A stretch of DNA of 51,615 nt. Origin: an uncultured Acidimicrobiales bacterium (GTDB taxonomy: Bacteria; Actinomycetota; Acidimicrobiia; Acidimicrobiales; SHLQ01). This document shows positions 1 through 6,991 of the stretch, piece after piece. A model generated the notes under the pieces. It was not told the origin of the DNA. It saw nothing but the letters and a program-made list of their open reading frames with translations, and did not search any database. The stretch covers positions 1-51,615 of the forward strand of contig CALLAA010000143.1 in the NCBI GenBank assembly GCA_938002955.1, in the 5' to 3' direction. Both the position numbers and the translations under genes were made by a program. The first letter of the stretch is position 1. Every line of letters begins with the position of its first letter.

Positions 1-734
1 GTGATGACCTGGGCGACCTGCTCGACAGCGCTCGTCATTCGTTCGACGATGACGAACTCTTCGGTCGGAGACGGATATCCCACGAGGACCTTCATCATGA
101 AGCGGTCGAGTTGGGCTTCGGGCAGCGGGTACGTGCCTTCAGACTCGATCGGGTTTTGCGTTGCGAGTACGAGGAACGGGGTCGGGACTTTGTGTGTTTC
201 ACGCCCGATGGTGACCTGCCGCTCCTGCATCACTTCGAGCAGTGCCGACTGCACTTTGGCCGGTGCTCGGTTGATCTCGTCGGCGAGAAGCAGGTTCGTA
301 AACACGGGTCCAAGCGATGTCTGAAAGTCGCCTGACTTCTGGTTGTAGATTCGGGTGCCGGTGAGGTCGGCTGGCACCAAGTCCGGCGTGAATTGGATGC
401 GCTGGAACTCGCCGCCGATCGACTCTGCGAGCGTTTTGATTGCGAGGGTCTTGGCCAGTCCAGGAACTCCTTCGACCAGAACATGTCCCCGAGCGAGCAG
501 GGCGACGATGAGCTGTTCGAGAAGGAGGTCCTGTCCAACGATGACCTTCTTGACCTCGTAGAGCACCTCCTCGAGCGGACGCTGTTGGGGTGGGGCAGGT
601 GTGGATTGTTCGGCGGTCGCTGCTGGAGCAATGCTGACCTGCGGCATGGGCTGGCCGGCTGGCGGGCTCGGCGGTGGAGGAATCATCCCGGGAGCCGGCG
701 GCGGGGTTGTTGGGTCGTTCGACGACGTTGTCAC
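1..734 (-). CDS. MoxR-family AAA+ ATPase (partial, C-terminus outside window)
   Basis: A MoxR-type AAA+ ATPase, a cytosolic chaperone-like ATPase often linked to assembly or metal loading of membrane-associated partners. 244 codons are visible. A proline-rich, probably disordered leader (about residues 1-50) precedes the AAA core: Walker A GVPGLAKT (89-96, the usual MoxR variant), Walker B LLLADEIN (148-155), sensor TQNP (192-195) and an LDRF arginine finger (209-212). The GTG start at 734 overlaps the TGA stop of the protease gene upstream (GTGA) and has GGAGG eight bases before it, so the two genes are translationally coupled. The long Pro-rich leader is unusual for MoxR. The C-terminal lid lies beyond base 1. 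Confidence 0.93.
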   Translation of the reverse strand, partial: MTTSSNDPTTPPPAPGMIPPPPSPPAGQPMPQVSIAPAATAEQSTPAPPQQRPLEEVLYEVKKVIVGQDLLLEQLIVALLARGHVLVEGVPGLAKTLAIKTLAESIGGEFQRIQFTPDLVPADLTGTRIYNQKSGDFQTSLGPVFTNLLLADEINRAPAKVQSALLEVMQERQVTIGRETHKVPTPFLVLATQNPIESEGTYPLPEAQLDRFMMKVLVGYPSPTEEFVIVERMTSAVEQVAQVI

Positions 735-1639
735 TGTTCTGGTCCTCCGGCGGCGCCGCCTGCGGTTTCGATGGGAACGGCGAATCCGATCCCGGCAAAG
801 AAGTCCGAACCCGTCGGGTTGACGAGCGCGGTGACGATTCCGACGACTTGGGCATTGGCGTTGACCAACGGGCCGCCGGAGCTACCGGGGTTGACGGCAG
901 CATCGAATTGGATGAGGTCCTCGAGGAGTTGTCCGTCCTCGAGTGGCAAGGTCCGGTCAAGGCCAGAGACGACACCTTCGGAGAAGGACCCTCCGAGCCC
1001 GAGCGGATTACCCACGGCATAGACCTCGGCGCCCACTGGAACGGATCCGCCGAGTACCGCAGGAACGACGACCTGCGGGAGGGTGTTTGCCGCAATCGTT
1101 GCAATGTCGAGCTCTGGCCGAGACTCGATGATCTGGGCCGAGCTTGACGTGCCGTCGGTGAACGTCACGGTTATTGGCTGCCCACCGTCGACAACGTGGT
1201 TTGACGTCATGATGGTTCCGTCGGCGTTGATGATCACGCCGGTGCCGATCGATCCGGTCGCCGAGCCAGGTTCGCCGACCTGAATGAAGACGACCGATTG
1301 GATAATCGTTCCGAAGATCGCTGGGCCCCGATCGGGGGGAATCGTCGTTGTCGATAGGGCCTCATCGATCGCGGCGTCGACCTCTGCGGGCGTCGAGGTG
1401 TCTTCACGGTCGAGGAAGAGGAGTGCCGCAACGGCGCCGAGACCAATAGCGATGAGCCACAGGGAGAGCGGGATCAGCACGCGTCTCCAGAACGGACGCT
1501 TCGGAGGGGATTGTTCGGGTTCGGGAACTGCGACCGCCTCGGGTGCCTCGGGCTCGTCGTCGACCACCGGCATCATTCGGCCTGGAACGGCCACCGGCGG
1601 TGGCGGCGTGCGTGGGGCAAACGGGCGGGTCGAGGTCAT
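731..1639 (-). CDS. Membrane-anchored trypsin-like serine protease (HtrA/DegP-like, no PDZ)
   Basis: 302 residues: a Pro-rich cytoplasmic N-terminus (1-47), one membrane segment (about 54-76), then an extracytoplasmic trypsin-fold domain. The catalytic triad is readable as His148 (SNHVV), Asp178 (ELDIA) and Ser254 (PGSSGGPL). The protein stops right after the protease domain, so the PDZ domain of classical DegP/HtrA is absent. By family knowledge it is a surface quality-control or regulatory protease. It overlaps moxR by four bases and probably forms an operon with it. A TAGGGT hexamer nine bases before the ATG is a possible -10 box. Substrate unknown. Confidence 0.9.
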   Translation of the reverse strand: MTSTRPFAPRTPPPPVAVPGRMMPVVDDEPEAPEAVAVPEPEQSPPKRPFWRRVLIPLSLWLIAIGLGAVAALLFLDREDTSTPAEVDAAIDEALSTTTIPPDRGPAIFGTIIQSVVFIQVGEPGSATGSIGTGVIINADGTIMTSNHVVDGGQPITVTFTDGTSSSAQIIESRPELDIATIAANTLPQVVVPAVLGGSVPVGAEVYAVGNPLGLGGSFSEGVVSGLDRTLPLEDGQLLEDLIQFDAAVNPGSSGGPLVNANAQVVGIVTALVNPTGSDFFAGIGFAVPIETAGGAAGGPEQ

Positions 1640-1648
1640 AGAGCTTGG

Positions 1649-1654
1649 ACCCTA
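1649..1654 (-). promoter_or_regulatory. -10 box (TAGGGT) of the protease-moxR operon
   Basis: TAGGGT lies nine bases before the protease ATG and no Shine-Dalgarno is visible, so transcription would begin within about three bases of the start codon. No convincing -35 was seen. Confidence 0.45.
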
Positions 1655-1718
1655 CGGTACTGGCCAGCCACGAAACGGCCCGGTCGAGGCCGCCTATCCT
1701 TGCCGATTTCTTAGCCCG

Positions 1719-2495
1719 CTATTGGCGATAGCTCGGGTCCAACTGGTCCATCAGGCGCTTCAATGCTGGCCATTCATGCTTGCCGAGCGGGAAGTGGTCG
1801 TATTGCCGCTTTGCTAACTCCCATATGTCGGTAGGACCAGGATCGATCTCGAGGCCACTGCCGTGTGCAGCGAGAAGCGCCCGGCAGCCTCGAACGAAGT
1901 AATGCATAACCATGAACGCTTCGCCGGCTGTTTCTCCGACGGTCAAAAATCCATGGTTTCGCATGATGAGAACCCGGTTGCCTTCCATGTTCTTCGACAG
2001 GCGTTCGCGCTCTTCTAAGGTGAGCGACAGACCTTCCCAGTCGTGATAGCCAATCTGGCCGTACAACATGGAGGTGTCCTGGACGATGTGTTGAAAGCCG
2101 TCTTTGAGCGCGGTCACCGCGAGGGCGTCGGGTACGTGTGCATGGAAGACGACTTTGTGCTCGGGGAAGTCGTTGTGGATCGCGGAGTGGATAACGAAGC
2201 CTGCGGTGTTGACGTCGGCTGGCCCTTCGAGGACCGTCCCCTCAGAATCCACCTTGATGAGGTTCGAGGCGGTGACCTCGTTGTAGAGCAGGCCGAACTT
2301 GTTGAGGAAGAAGTTGTGGTCGCTGCCGGGCACCCGCATGGTGATGTGATTCCACACGGTGTCGTCGTAGCCGAAGTGTGCCGACAGGCGGTACATGGCG
2401 GCGAGGTCGACGCGTGCCTCCCATTCTTCGCCGGTGAATCCGGTGGCGTTTGCTGCGCTGAAGTCGTCTGCGGTGAGTTCGTTGTTCATGTCCAT
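1719..2495 (-). CDS. Class II aldolase/adducin family protein
   Basis: 258 residues matching the class II aldolase/adducin fold, which uses a divalent metal to stabilise an enediolate during retro-aldol or decarboxylation chemistry. The metal histidines are visible as FHAH (His118, His120) and RNHG (His181). The ATG at 2495 was chosen because AAGGA sits five bases upstream; the open frame extends further but only into the neighbouring gene. It is the last gene of a three-gene operon with a beta-hydroxyacid dehydrogenase and a 2-oxoglutarate-dependent oxygenase. The pairing with the dehydrogenase recalls the LtnD/OtnC tetronate pathways, but the DUF1537 kinase of those pathways is not in the window, so the substrate is open. 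Confidence 0.88.
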   Translation of the reverse strand: MDMNNELTADDFSAANATGFTGEEWEARVDLAAMYRLSAHFGYDDTVWNHITMRVPGSDHNFFLNKFGLLYNEVTASNLIKVDSEGTVLEGPADVNTAGFVIHSAIHNDFPEHKVVFHAHVPDALAVTALKDGFQHIVQDTSMLYGQIGYHDWEGLSLTLEERERLSKNMEGNRVLIMRNHGFLTVGETAGEAFMVMHYFVRGCRALLAAHGSGLEIDPGPTDIWELAKRQYDHFPLGKHEWPALKRLMDQLDPSYRQ

Positions 2496-2506
2496 GGTTT
2501 CCTTCG

Positions 2507-3397
2507 TTAGATCTCGTGCAAAATGGCGTTGTTGGCTCGTTCGATGACCTGGGCTGCGAGCAGGTGAGCGGCGTCCGAACCATATTCGGCCTCGGTCGCT
2601 TCGTAGAGGTCGGCGACCCGCTGCATGAACGGAAGCTCGGCGCCTACCGAGCCGGCGAGTTCCATCGCAAGTCGCATGTCCTTGGCCGCGTGGCCGATCG
2701 GAAATGACGCGTCGTACGTGCCCGCGATGATCTCGGGCCCGTAGGCGGTAGCGCAATAGCTCGTGCCGGCCGAATTCACGATCAGATCGAGCATCTTGGC
2801 GGGCTCGATACCTGCCTTGACCCCTAAGAGCAGCGACTCGATGAGCGTGACGGTTTGGGTGTAGCACAGCGTGACCTGAGCGATCTTTGCCGCGATGCCG
2901 GTCCCGTGATCGCCCAGGTGGTCGACCTTTCCGCCGATGATGTCGAGCAACGGCCGAGCAGTGGCCACGTCGTGGTCGGTACCGCCTACGAAGATCGAGA
3001 GCGAACCGGCCTCGGCCCCCTCGGGTCCGCCCGAGACGGGCGCATCGATCAGGCGAACGCCACGAGCATCGCACTGTGCGGCGAGTGTCCGTGCGGTGTT
3101 GAGATCATTCGTCGAAAGCTCAACCCATAACGTCCCCGGCGTCATGGCGGGCAAGATCTCCGCTGCGATCGCAAGAATGTGCTTCGGGCCAGGAAGGGAC
3201 GTGAAGACCACGTTGGCTCCGTCGACGGCGAGTGCCGCCGTGTCGGCGCCGAGACCGCCTACAGCCACGACGGCCTCGACCTTCGATGCATCGAGGTCGG
3301 CTGCTCGCACCGGCACGCCGGCGCGTGCGAGATTACGAGCGACGCCGCCGCCGATGTTTCCCAACCCAATGACGGCAGTGGCTATGTTGCTGACCAT
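2507..3397 (-). CDS. NAD(P)-binding beta-hydroxyacid dehydrogenase (3-hydroxyisobutyrate dehydrogenase family)
   Basis: 296 residues of the 3-hydroxyisobutyrate/tartronate semialdehyde reductase family. The Rossmann motif GLGNIG is at 11-16, the substrate signature DAPVSGG at 118-124 and the catalytic lysine is Lys171. The residues after that lysine are IAQ rather than the family's usual xxNN, so the substrate-binding asparagine seems replaced and specificity is probably atypical. The ATG at 3397 shares one base with the TAA stop of the oxygenase upstream (TAATG), which fixes the start and implies translational coupling. It is the middle gene of the operon behind the TetR-type operator. Exact substrate unknown. 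Confidence 0.88.
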   Translation of the reverse strand: MVSNIATAVIGLGNIGGGVARNLARAGVPVRAADLDASKVEAVVAVGGLGADTAALAVDGANVVFTSLPGPKHILAIAAEILPAMTPGTLWVELSTNDLNTARTLAAQCDARGVRLIDAPVSGGPEGAEAGSLSIFVGGTDHDVATARPLLDIIGGKVDHLGDHGTGIAAKIAQVTLCYTQTVTLIESLLLGVKAGIEPAKMLDLIVNSAGTSYCATAYGPEIIAGTYDASFPIGHAAKDMRLAMELAGSVGAELPFMQRVADLYEATEAEYGSDAAHLLAAQVIERANNAILHEI

Positions 3398-4257
3398 TAG
3401 TCGACAAGCCCGTCGACGAGTGCGGACTCGCGCTCGTAGTGCAACTCGGTCGCACGCCCGTAGTACTGAATTGCGTGGTGCGGTCGGTTCATACGCCACG
3501 GGTCATAGACGTATGTAGGCAATGCAACGTACCGGGTCGTTGGGCCGGCGATTCGCGTCACCCGGTGTAGGGAGAACCGGCCTTTGAATAGCTGCAGGTC
3601 GCCTGGGACGAGGTCGAGTTCATGTACGCCATCTCGCCCGCCCTGCAAGATGTGTTGAATGTGCGCAAAGTTCTCGTCGTTCGGCTGGCGAATGTCGGGG
3701 ACGTATTCGAAGACCCCTCCGCTCTCTGCCTTCTGTACGAGGATGCTGACCGTGAACTCGTTGCCGTCGAAGTGCCACGGGAAGTAGTGATCGGTCTCCA
3801 TGACGCCATAGGGGTTCCTCCCGAGCGGGTCGGCCCATTGATAGATGGGTTTCGGTGTTCCGAGGGCTTCCCAAACAAAGTGTGTGAAGACGTTTGACGC
3901 GTACACGCGGTTGAGTAGCGACGTTTCGGGAAGCACGTCGGAGTTGATGAAGCCGCTCATGCGATCTTGGAATGTGTTTCGCGGATGATCGTCGGGAAGC
4001 TCGGGGTCGCCGGGAGAGGCGTACGGATTGTGTGACTGCTCAGCCCAAAAGGTCTGCGGGTGCAGGTCTATGGCTTCGGTCAACATTGTCTCGATCGCCT
4101 CTGGCCGCACGAAGTTGGAGATTCGGCAACAACCAACAGCATCCATCTGGGCTCGTGTGTCGGCGATCAGCTCTGCGCGAATCGGCGAATCGAGTCGGTG
4201 GATTGGGTACGTGTCGAGATCGAGAATGCTCGCAAGTGCATCGACGGAGGTGTTCAT
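3397..4257 (-). CDS. 2-oxoglutarate/Fe(II)-dependent oxygenase-like protein
   Basis: 286 residues with the facial triad of a non-haem iron, 2-oxoglutarate-dependent oxygenase: HFD (His162, Asp164) and distal His231 (SLHRVTRI), with Arg242 placed to bind 2-oxoglutarate. The overall layout resembles the HalD/BesD-like branch of the phytanoyl-CoA dioxygenase clan. Because the proximal carboxylate is present (HxD rather than HxG), hydroxylation is expected rather than halogenation. It is the first gene of the operon with a dehydrogenase and an aldolase, so it probably hydroxylates a small acid or amino-acid-like compound that is then oxidised and cleaved. TACCGT lies exactly six bases before the ATG and a TetR-type palindrome directly upstream of that. 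Confidence 0.75.
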   Translation of the reverse strand: MNTSVDALASILDLDTYPIHRLDSPIRAELIADTRAQMDAVGCCRISNFVRPEAIETMLTEAIDLHPQTFWAEQSHNPYASPGDPELPDDHPRNTFQDRMSGFINSDVLPETSLLNRVYASNVFTHFVWEALGTPKPIYQWADPLGRNPYGVMETDHYFPWHFDGNEFTVSILVQKAESGGVFEYVPDIRQPNDENFAHIQHILQGGRDGVHELDLVPGDLQLFKGRFSLHRVTRIAGPTTRYVALPTYVYDPWRMNRPHHAIQYYGRATELHYERESALVDGLVD

Positions 4258-4263
4258 ACCAAG

Positions 4264-4269
4264 ACGGTA
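4264..4269 (-). promoter_or_regulatory. -10 box (TACCGT) of the oxygenase operon
   Basis: TACCGT on the minus strand ends six bases before ATG 4257, placing the transcription start on the start codon. No Shine-Dalgarno is present. The 9+2+9 palindrome at 4276-4295 occupies the -35 side. Confidence 0.6.
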
Positions 4270-4275
4270 GCAAAG

Positions 4276-4295
4276 AACTGAACGACCGTTCAGTT
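4276..4295. promoter_or_regulatory. TetR-type operator (perfect 9-bp inverted repeat, 2-bp spacer)
   Basis: Arms AACTGAACG and CGTTCAGTT are exact reverse complements around AC. The GAACG-NN-CGTTC layout is typical of TetR-family operators. It lies six bases upstream of the TACCGT -10 box and ends four bases from the SEC-C gene stop, so bound repressor would cover the -35 region of the oxygenase operon. A terminator for the SEC-C gene is less likely: the loop would be two bases and the T tract following on that strand is poor. The TetR gene at 4750 is the obvious candidate ligand. Confidence 0.7.
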
Positions 4296-4299
4296 TTTC

Positions 4300-4710
4300 T
4301 TATTCGCTCACCGGATCGATTCCGTCCACATAGAACCAGCGGCCGTTTTCCCGCACGAAATTGCTGAGCTCGTGGAGTTCGAGGTGGGCTTCGCCTCGTC
4401 GGAACCGTGCGGTGAATTCCACCGAGCCTGACGTATCGAGACCAGCGCCGCCTGCGATGTTGATCACCGTGAGTCCGTGCCACTCAATGTCCTCGCTGAA
4501 GTCGATCGAGGCTGGTCGAGTGGAGTTATGCCAGGTAGCGAGAAGGTATGCAGCGTCTTCGATGACGTACGCGGTGTAACGCGAGCGCATCGTTGCCTCG
4601 GCGGTGGTCCCGAGACCGGCGTGGCCGGTGACATGGAGCGGTTTGCAACAATTCGCGTATGCCGAGCCATTGCCACACGGACACGTTTCGTAGTCTGCAA
4701 GAGCCGTCAT
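4300..4710 (-). CDS. SEC-C motif protein, YchJ/UPF0225 family
   Basis: 136 residues. The N-terminal SEC-C zinc motif is CPCG...CC (Cys10, Cys12, Cys21, Cys22), followed by an NTF2-like YchJ domain with RSRYTAY. Family members are small zinc proteins of uncertain function; the SEC-C motif elsewhere contacts SecB or ribosomes, but no partner is shown here. The ATG at 4710 was chosen because the motif starts right after it and TATCCT lies seven bases upstream with no Shine-Dalgarno. It is divergent from the TetR gene across a 39-base gap. Confidence 0.85.
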   Translation of the reverse strand: MTALADYETCPCGNGSAYANCCKPLHVTGHAGLGTTAEATMRSRYTAYVIEDAAYLLATWHNSTRPASIDFSEDIEWHGLTVINIAGGAGLDTSGSVEFTARFRRGEAHLELHELSNFVRENGRWFYVDGIDPVSE

Positions 4711-4717
4711 CTGAGCG

Positions 4718-4723
4718 AGGATA
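4718..4723 (-). promoter_or_regulatory. -10 box (TATCCT) of the SEC-C gene
   Basis: TATCCT ends seven bases before ATG 4710. It sits within the same 39-base divergent gap as the candidate TetR-gene promoter at 4736-4741, so the two promoters must share or compete for DNA. Confidence 0.5.
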
Positions 4724-4735
4724 GGGCCTCGCTGG

Positions 4736-4741
4736 TACGGT
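4736..4741 (+). promoter_or_regulatory. -10 box (TACGGT) of the TetR gene
   Basis: TACGGT ends eight bases before ATG 4750. No Shine-Dalgarno is visible. No copy of the operator palindrome at 4276 is present here, so autoregulation through the same site is not apparent. Confidence 0.4.
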
Positions 4742-4749
4742 TCGTGTCG

Positions 4750-5316
4750 ATGGCAGGTGCAGAGACCCAAGACGTGATTCTCGACGCGGTTCAGTCGGTG
4801 ATCGTCCGCGACGGCGTTCGGGGGGCGAGCATGCGTCAGGTTGCACTCGAGGCCGACGTCTCGCTCGGGCTGCTCAGCTATCACTTCGATGACAAGAACA
4901 GCCTTATCCTCGCCGCATTCGAACGGGCGACCAAGGAGCTCCGCGAGGCATCTATCGATGCCTCCGTTGCGGCCGATACGCCCGAAGACAAGGTCGAGGC
5001 CTTTATTCGGGGTTCGTTCACCGACGAGTTTCTCAACAGTGACTACCTGCGCTTGCGGGTGTCTCTCTGGGCGGTGTCACTCACCGATCCCGAGCTTGCC
5101 AAGATCGATACTCGCTATTACCACGAGTACTCCATGGCGCTCCAGGCCCTCATCTCGAACGCTCGGCCATCACTGGCGGCCACCGAGGTTGCCGCCCGTA
5201 CCTCGGACGTGATCGCGTATACGAACGGCCTTTGGCTCGACTGGGCTCGCTTTCACAACGACAACGATCTCGAACGTGGCCTCGCTCGATCGGTCACGAT
5301 GGCGTTGGGTTCCTGA
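4750..5316 (+). CDS. TetR/AcrR-family transcriptional regulator
   Basis: 188 residues with the N-terminal TetR helix-turn-helix at about 26-47 (SMRQVALEADVSLGLLSYHF) and an all-helical C-terminal ligand domain. The ATG at 4750 is preferred, although an in-frame GTG six bases earlier is possible. No Shine-Dalgarno is seen. The palindrome at 4276-4295, about 450 bases upstream on the other side of the SEC-C gene, is a fitting operator, so the likely role is repression of the oxygenase-dehydrogenase-aldolase operon until a pathway metabolite binds. That link is inferred from proximity and site type. The SDR gene 30 bases downstream has its own -10-like box and may not be co-regulated. Confidence 0.9.
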   Translation: MAGAETQDVILDAVQSVIVRDGVRGASMRQVALEADVSLGLLSYHFDDKNSLILAAFERATKELREASIDASVAADTPEDKVEAFIRGSFTDEFLNSDYLRLRVSLWAVSLTDPELAKIDTRYYHEYSMALQALISNARPSLAATEVAARTSDVIAYTNGLWLDWARFHNDNDLERGLARSVTMALGS

Positions 5317-5334
5317 ACAACGAACCCGGTCTGC

Positions 5335-5340
5335 GATACT
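5335..5340 (+). promoter_or_regulatory. -10 box (GATACT) of the SDR gene at 5347
   Basis: GATACT ends exactly six bases before ATG 5347, as expected for a leaderless transcript. The same GATACT variant recurs before the genes starting at 6945 and 50918. Confidence 0.45.
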
Positions 5341-5346
5341 CGACCA

Positions 5347-6099
5347 ATGGGCAGACTCTCGGACCTTTCGATCGTGGTGACCGGCGCGAGTAGCGGCATT
5401 GGCGCAGCGATCGCGAAGCGGTTCTGGGAGGAGGGCGCTCGCCTAACGCTCGGGAGCAGGACCGAACCCGTGGACTCTGGAGCAGGTGTGCGCTGGCATC
5501 ACACCGATGTGAGCAACCCAGCCGCCGCCGATCAGCTGATCGCTCATGCCGTCGAGCATTGGGGCAAGCTCGACGTCTTGGTCAACAATGCGGGCGTCCA
5601 GGTCGAAAAGTCGATAGCGGAGACGACTGACGAAGAGTACGACGCGGTGATGAACGTGAACGTGCGAGGGGTCTTCAACTGTGCCCGCGCCGCCGTGCGC
5701 CAGATTCAATCGCAACCCGGAGGCGGAGCCATTATCAACATCGGCTCGATCTCCGGCGACAGCGCCGATCACGGCATGGCGGTATACAACACGTCGAAAG
5801 GCGCGGTGCATGCGTTGACGCGCTCGATCGCCATCGATCACGGCCGGGACGGGATTCGTTGCAATGCAATTGCCCCTGGCTGGATCGCAACAGCGCTCGC
5901 CGATGCAGCGTTTGACCTCGCCGACGATCCCGACGTTGCTCGGTCGACGGCCGTGGGGCAACATCCGGTCGGACGTCTCGGTCTTCCCGACGACGTCGCC
6001 AACCTCGCCGTCTGGCTCGCGAGCGATGAATCACAGTTTGCGTCGGGTTCGGTTTACACGATCGATGGCGGGCTCACCGCGCAATCGCCGATCGGCTAA
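5347..6099 (+). CDS. Short-chain dehydrogenase/reductase (SDR)
   Basis: 250 residues, a classical SDR: cofactor motif TGASSGIG (12-19), NNAG (80-83) and the catalytic Ser134, Tyr147, Lys151 (YNTSK). C-terminal IDGG is the usual end of the fold. It reduces or oxidises a carbonyl/alcohol with NAD(P)(H); the sequence does not fix the substrate. Its ATG is preceded by GATACT at six bases and it follows the TetR gene on the same strand, so a role in the same regulated pathway is possible but unproven. The next gene is convergent. Confidence 0.9.
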   Translation: MGRLSDLSIVVTGASSGIGAAIAKRFWEEGARLTLGSRTEPVDSGAGVRWHHTDVSNPAAADQLIAHAVEHWGKLDVLVNNAGVQVEKSIAETTDEEYDAVMNVNVRGVFNCARAAVRQIQSQPGGGAIINIGSISGDSADHGMAVYNTSKGAVHALTRSIAIDHGRDGIRCNAIAPGWIATALADAAFDLADDPDVARSTAVGQHPVGRLGLPDDVANLAVWLASDESQFASGSVYTIDGGLTAQSPIG

Positions 6100-6120
6100 C
6101 GGATACTCGGTTATACGGCG

Positions 6121-6945
6121 TCAGCCCCACGGGGTGTTCGTGTCGGGTTGATGCGGGTCTTGGTTCGGTCGTGGCGGACTCGGCGATGTCGGTGGTGGCT
6201 GTACTGGTGACTGAGGCGAAGCGGGATCCCCGCTAGGTGGACCGGCGCCGGGGGGCGGAGGCGAACCAGCCGGCGGAACCGGGGGAGGGGTGGCCATGTT
6301 TTGTGCTGGCGTTGCACCCGATTGCGGAGCGGTGTACCCCGCTGGGGCAGAACCGCCGGTGTAACCCGGTTGCTTTTTCACCCGACCGCGACGAACGATG
6401 CCGGTGATCAACATCGCGAGTCCGACCAGGGTCAGGATCGAGCCCGCAATCAACATGATGACCCACGGAATGACCCGGTCAGGGGCTGACTGGATCGTAC
6501 GGCCGACTACGCTTCTGCTGCTCTCGCTGGCATCGATCGAGATCTCGTAGTCGCCAGCTTGGGTGATGTCGAACGACGCAACCGGTGCGTAGACGTTGGC
6601 CGATCGGCTGAGCGTGACCGTCGAATTCTCGATCACGAGCGGCACGGTCTCATCGGTCCCGAGGTTCGTGACGGTGATGTCGTCGACGAGGAAGGTGGGA
6701 TCTTCGAGGAAGGTCGACTCGTCGAGGTTGAAGAGCGACACCTCGGCCACGATGCCGTAAACCTCGTATTCACCAACGTCGAGCTCGCGGATGTCAGATC
6801 CGGGTACGGCGAAGGAATCGACGGTCAAGAGTTCGAATGTCTGCTGAAAGCTCTGCCAGCCGCCGAACGTCGCCAACGTGGCGCCGATCAAGGTGATGAT
6901 TACCGATAACCAAATGCCCGGACCGGGCAAGCCATTTTTCGCCAT
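6121..6945 (-). CDS. Two-pass membrane protein with proline-rich tail (unknown function)
   Basis: 274 residues, not recognised as a named family. A first membrane segment (about 11-31) is followed by a roughly 130-residue extracytoplasmic beta-rich stretch with alternating hydrophobic residues, a second membrane segment (about 165-188), a basic stop-transfer (RRGRVKK) and a cytoplasmic tail very rich in Pro, Gly and Ser. Such tails often bind cytoplasmic partners or are disordered spacers. The gene is divergent from the MFS transporter. GATACT lies five bases before the ATG and no Shine-Dalgarno is seen. Confidence 0.75.
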   Translation of the reverse strand: MAKNGLPGPGIWLSVIITLIGATLATFGGWQSFQQTFELLTVDSFAVPGSDIRELDVGEYEVYGIVAEVSLFNLDESTFLEDPTFLVDDITVTNLGTDETVPLVIENSTVTLSRSANVYAPVASFDITQAGDYEISIDASESSRSVVGRTIQSAPDRVIPWVIMLIAGSILTLVGLAMLITGIVRRGRVKKQPGYTGGSAPAGYTAPQSGATPAQNMATPPPVPPAGSPPPPGAGPPSGDPASPQSPVQPPPTSPSPPRPNQDPHQPDTNTPWG

Positions 6946-6950
6946 GTCCC

Positions 6951-6956
6951 AGTATC
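6951..6956 (-). promoter_or_regulatory. -10 box (GATACT) of the two-pass membrane protein gene
   Basis: GATACT on the minus strand ends five bases before ATG 6945. It faces away from the TAGCGT box of the MFS gene 23 bases further on. Confidence 0.4.
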
Positions 6957-6978
6957 GGCCATAGCCGGACCGCTGAGG

Positions 6979-6984
6979 TAGCGT
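6979..6984 (+). promoter_or_regulatory. -10 box (TAGCGT) of the MFS gene
   Basis: TAGCGT ends seven bases before ATG 6992. Identical TAGCGT boxes precede the genes at 26502 and 46690 at six and seven bases. Confidence 0.55.
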
Positions 6985-6991
6985 TTCGACA

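Noticed and set aside
199-1104. A 301-codon open frame on the minus strand in another frame over moxR and the protease gene
   Set aside because: Arg/Ser/Pro-rich shadow of two real genes with intact catalytic motifs.
4276-4295. The palindrome as a terminator of the SEC-C gene
   Set aside because: Loop of two bases, moderate stem, poor T tract in that direction, and its position fits an operator on the promoter of the next gene. A minor termination role cannot be excluded.
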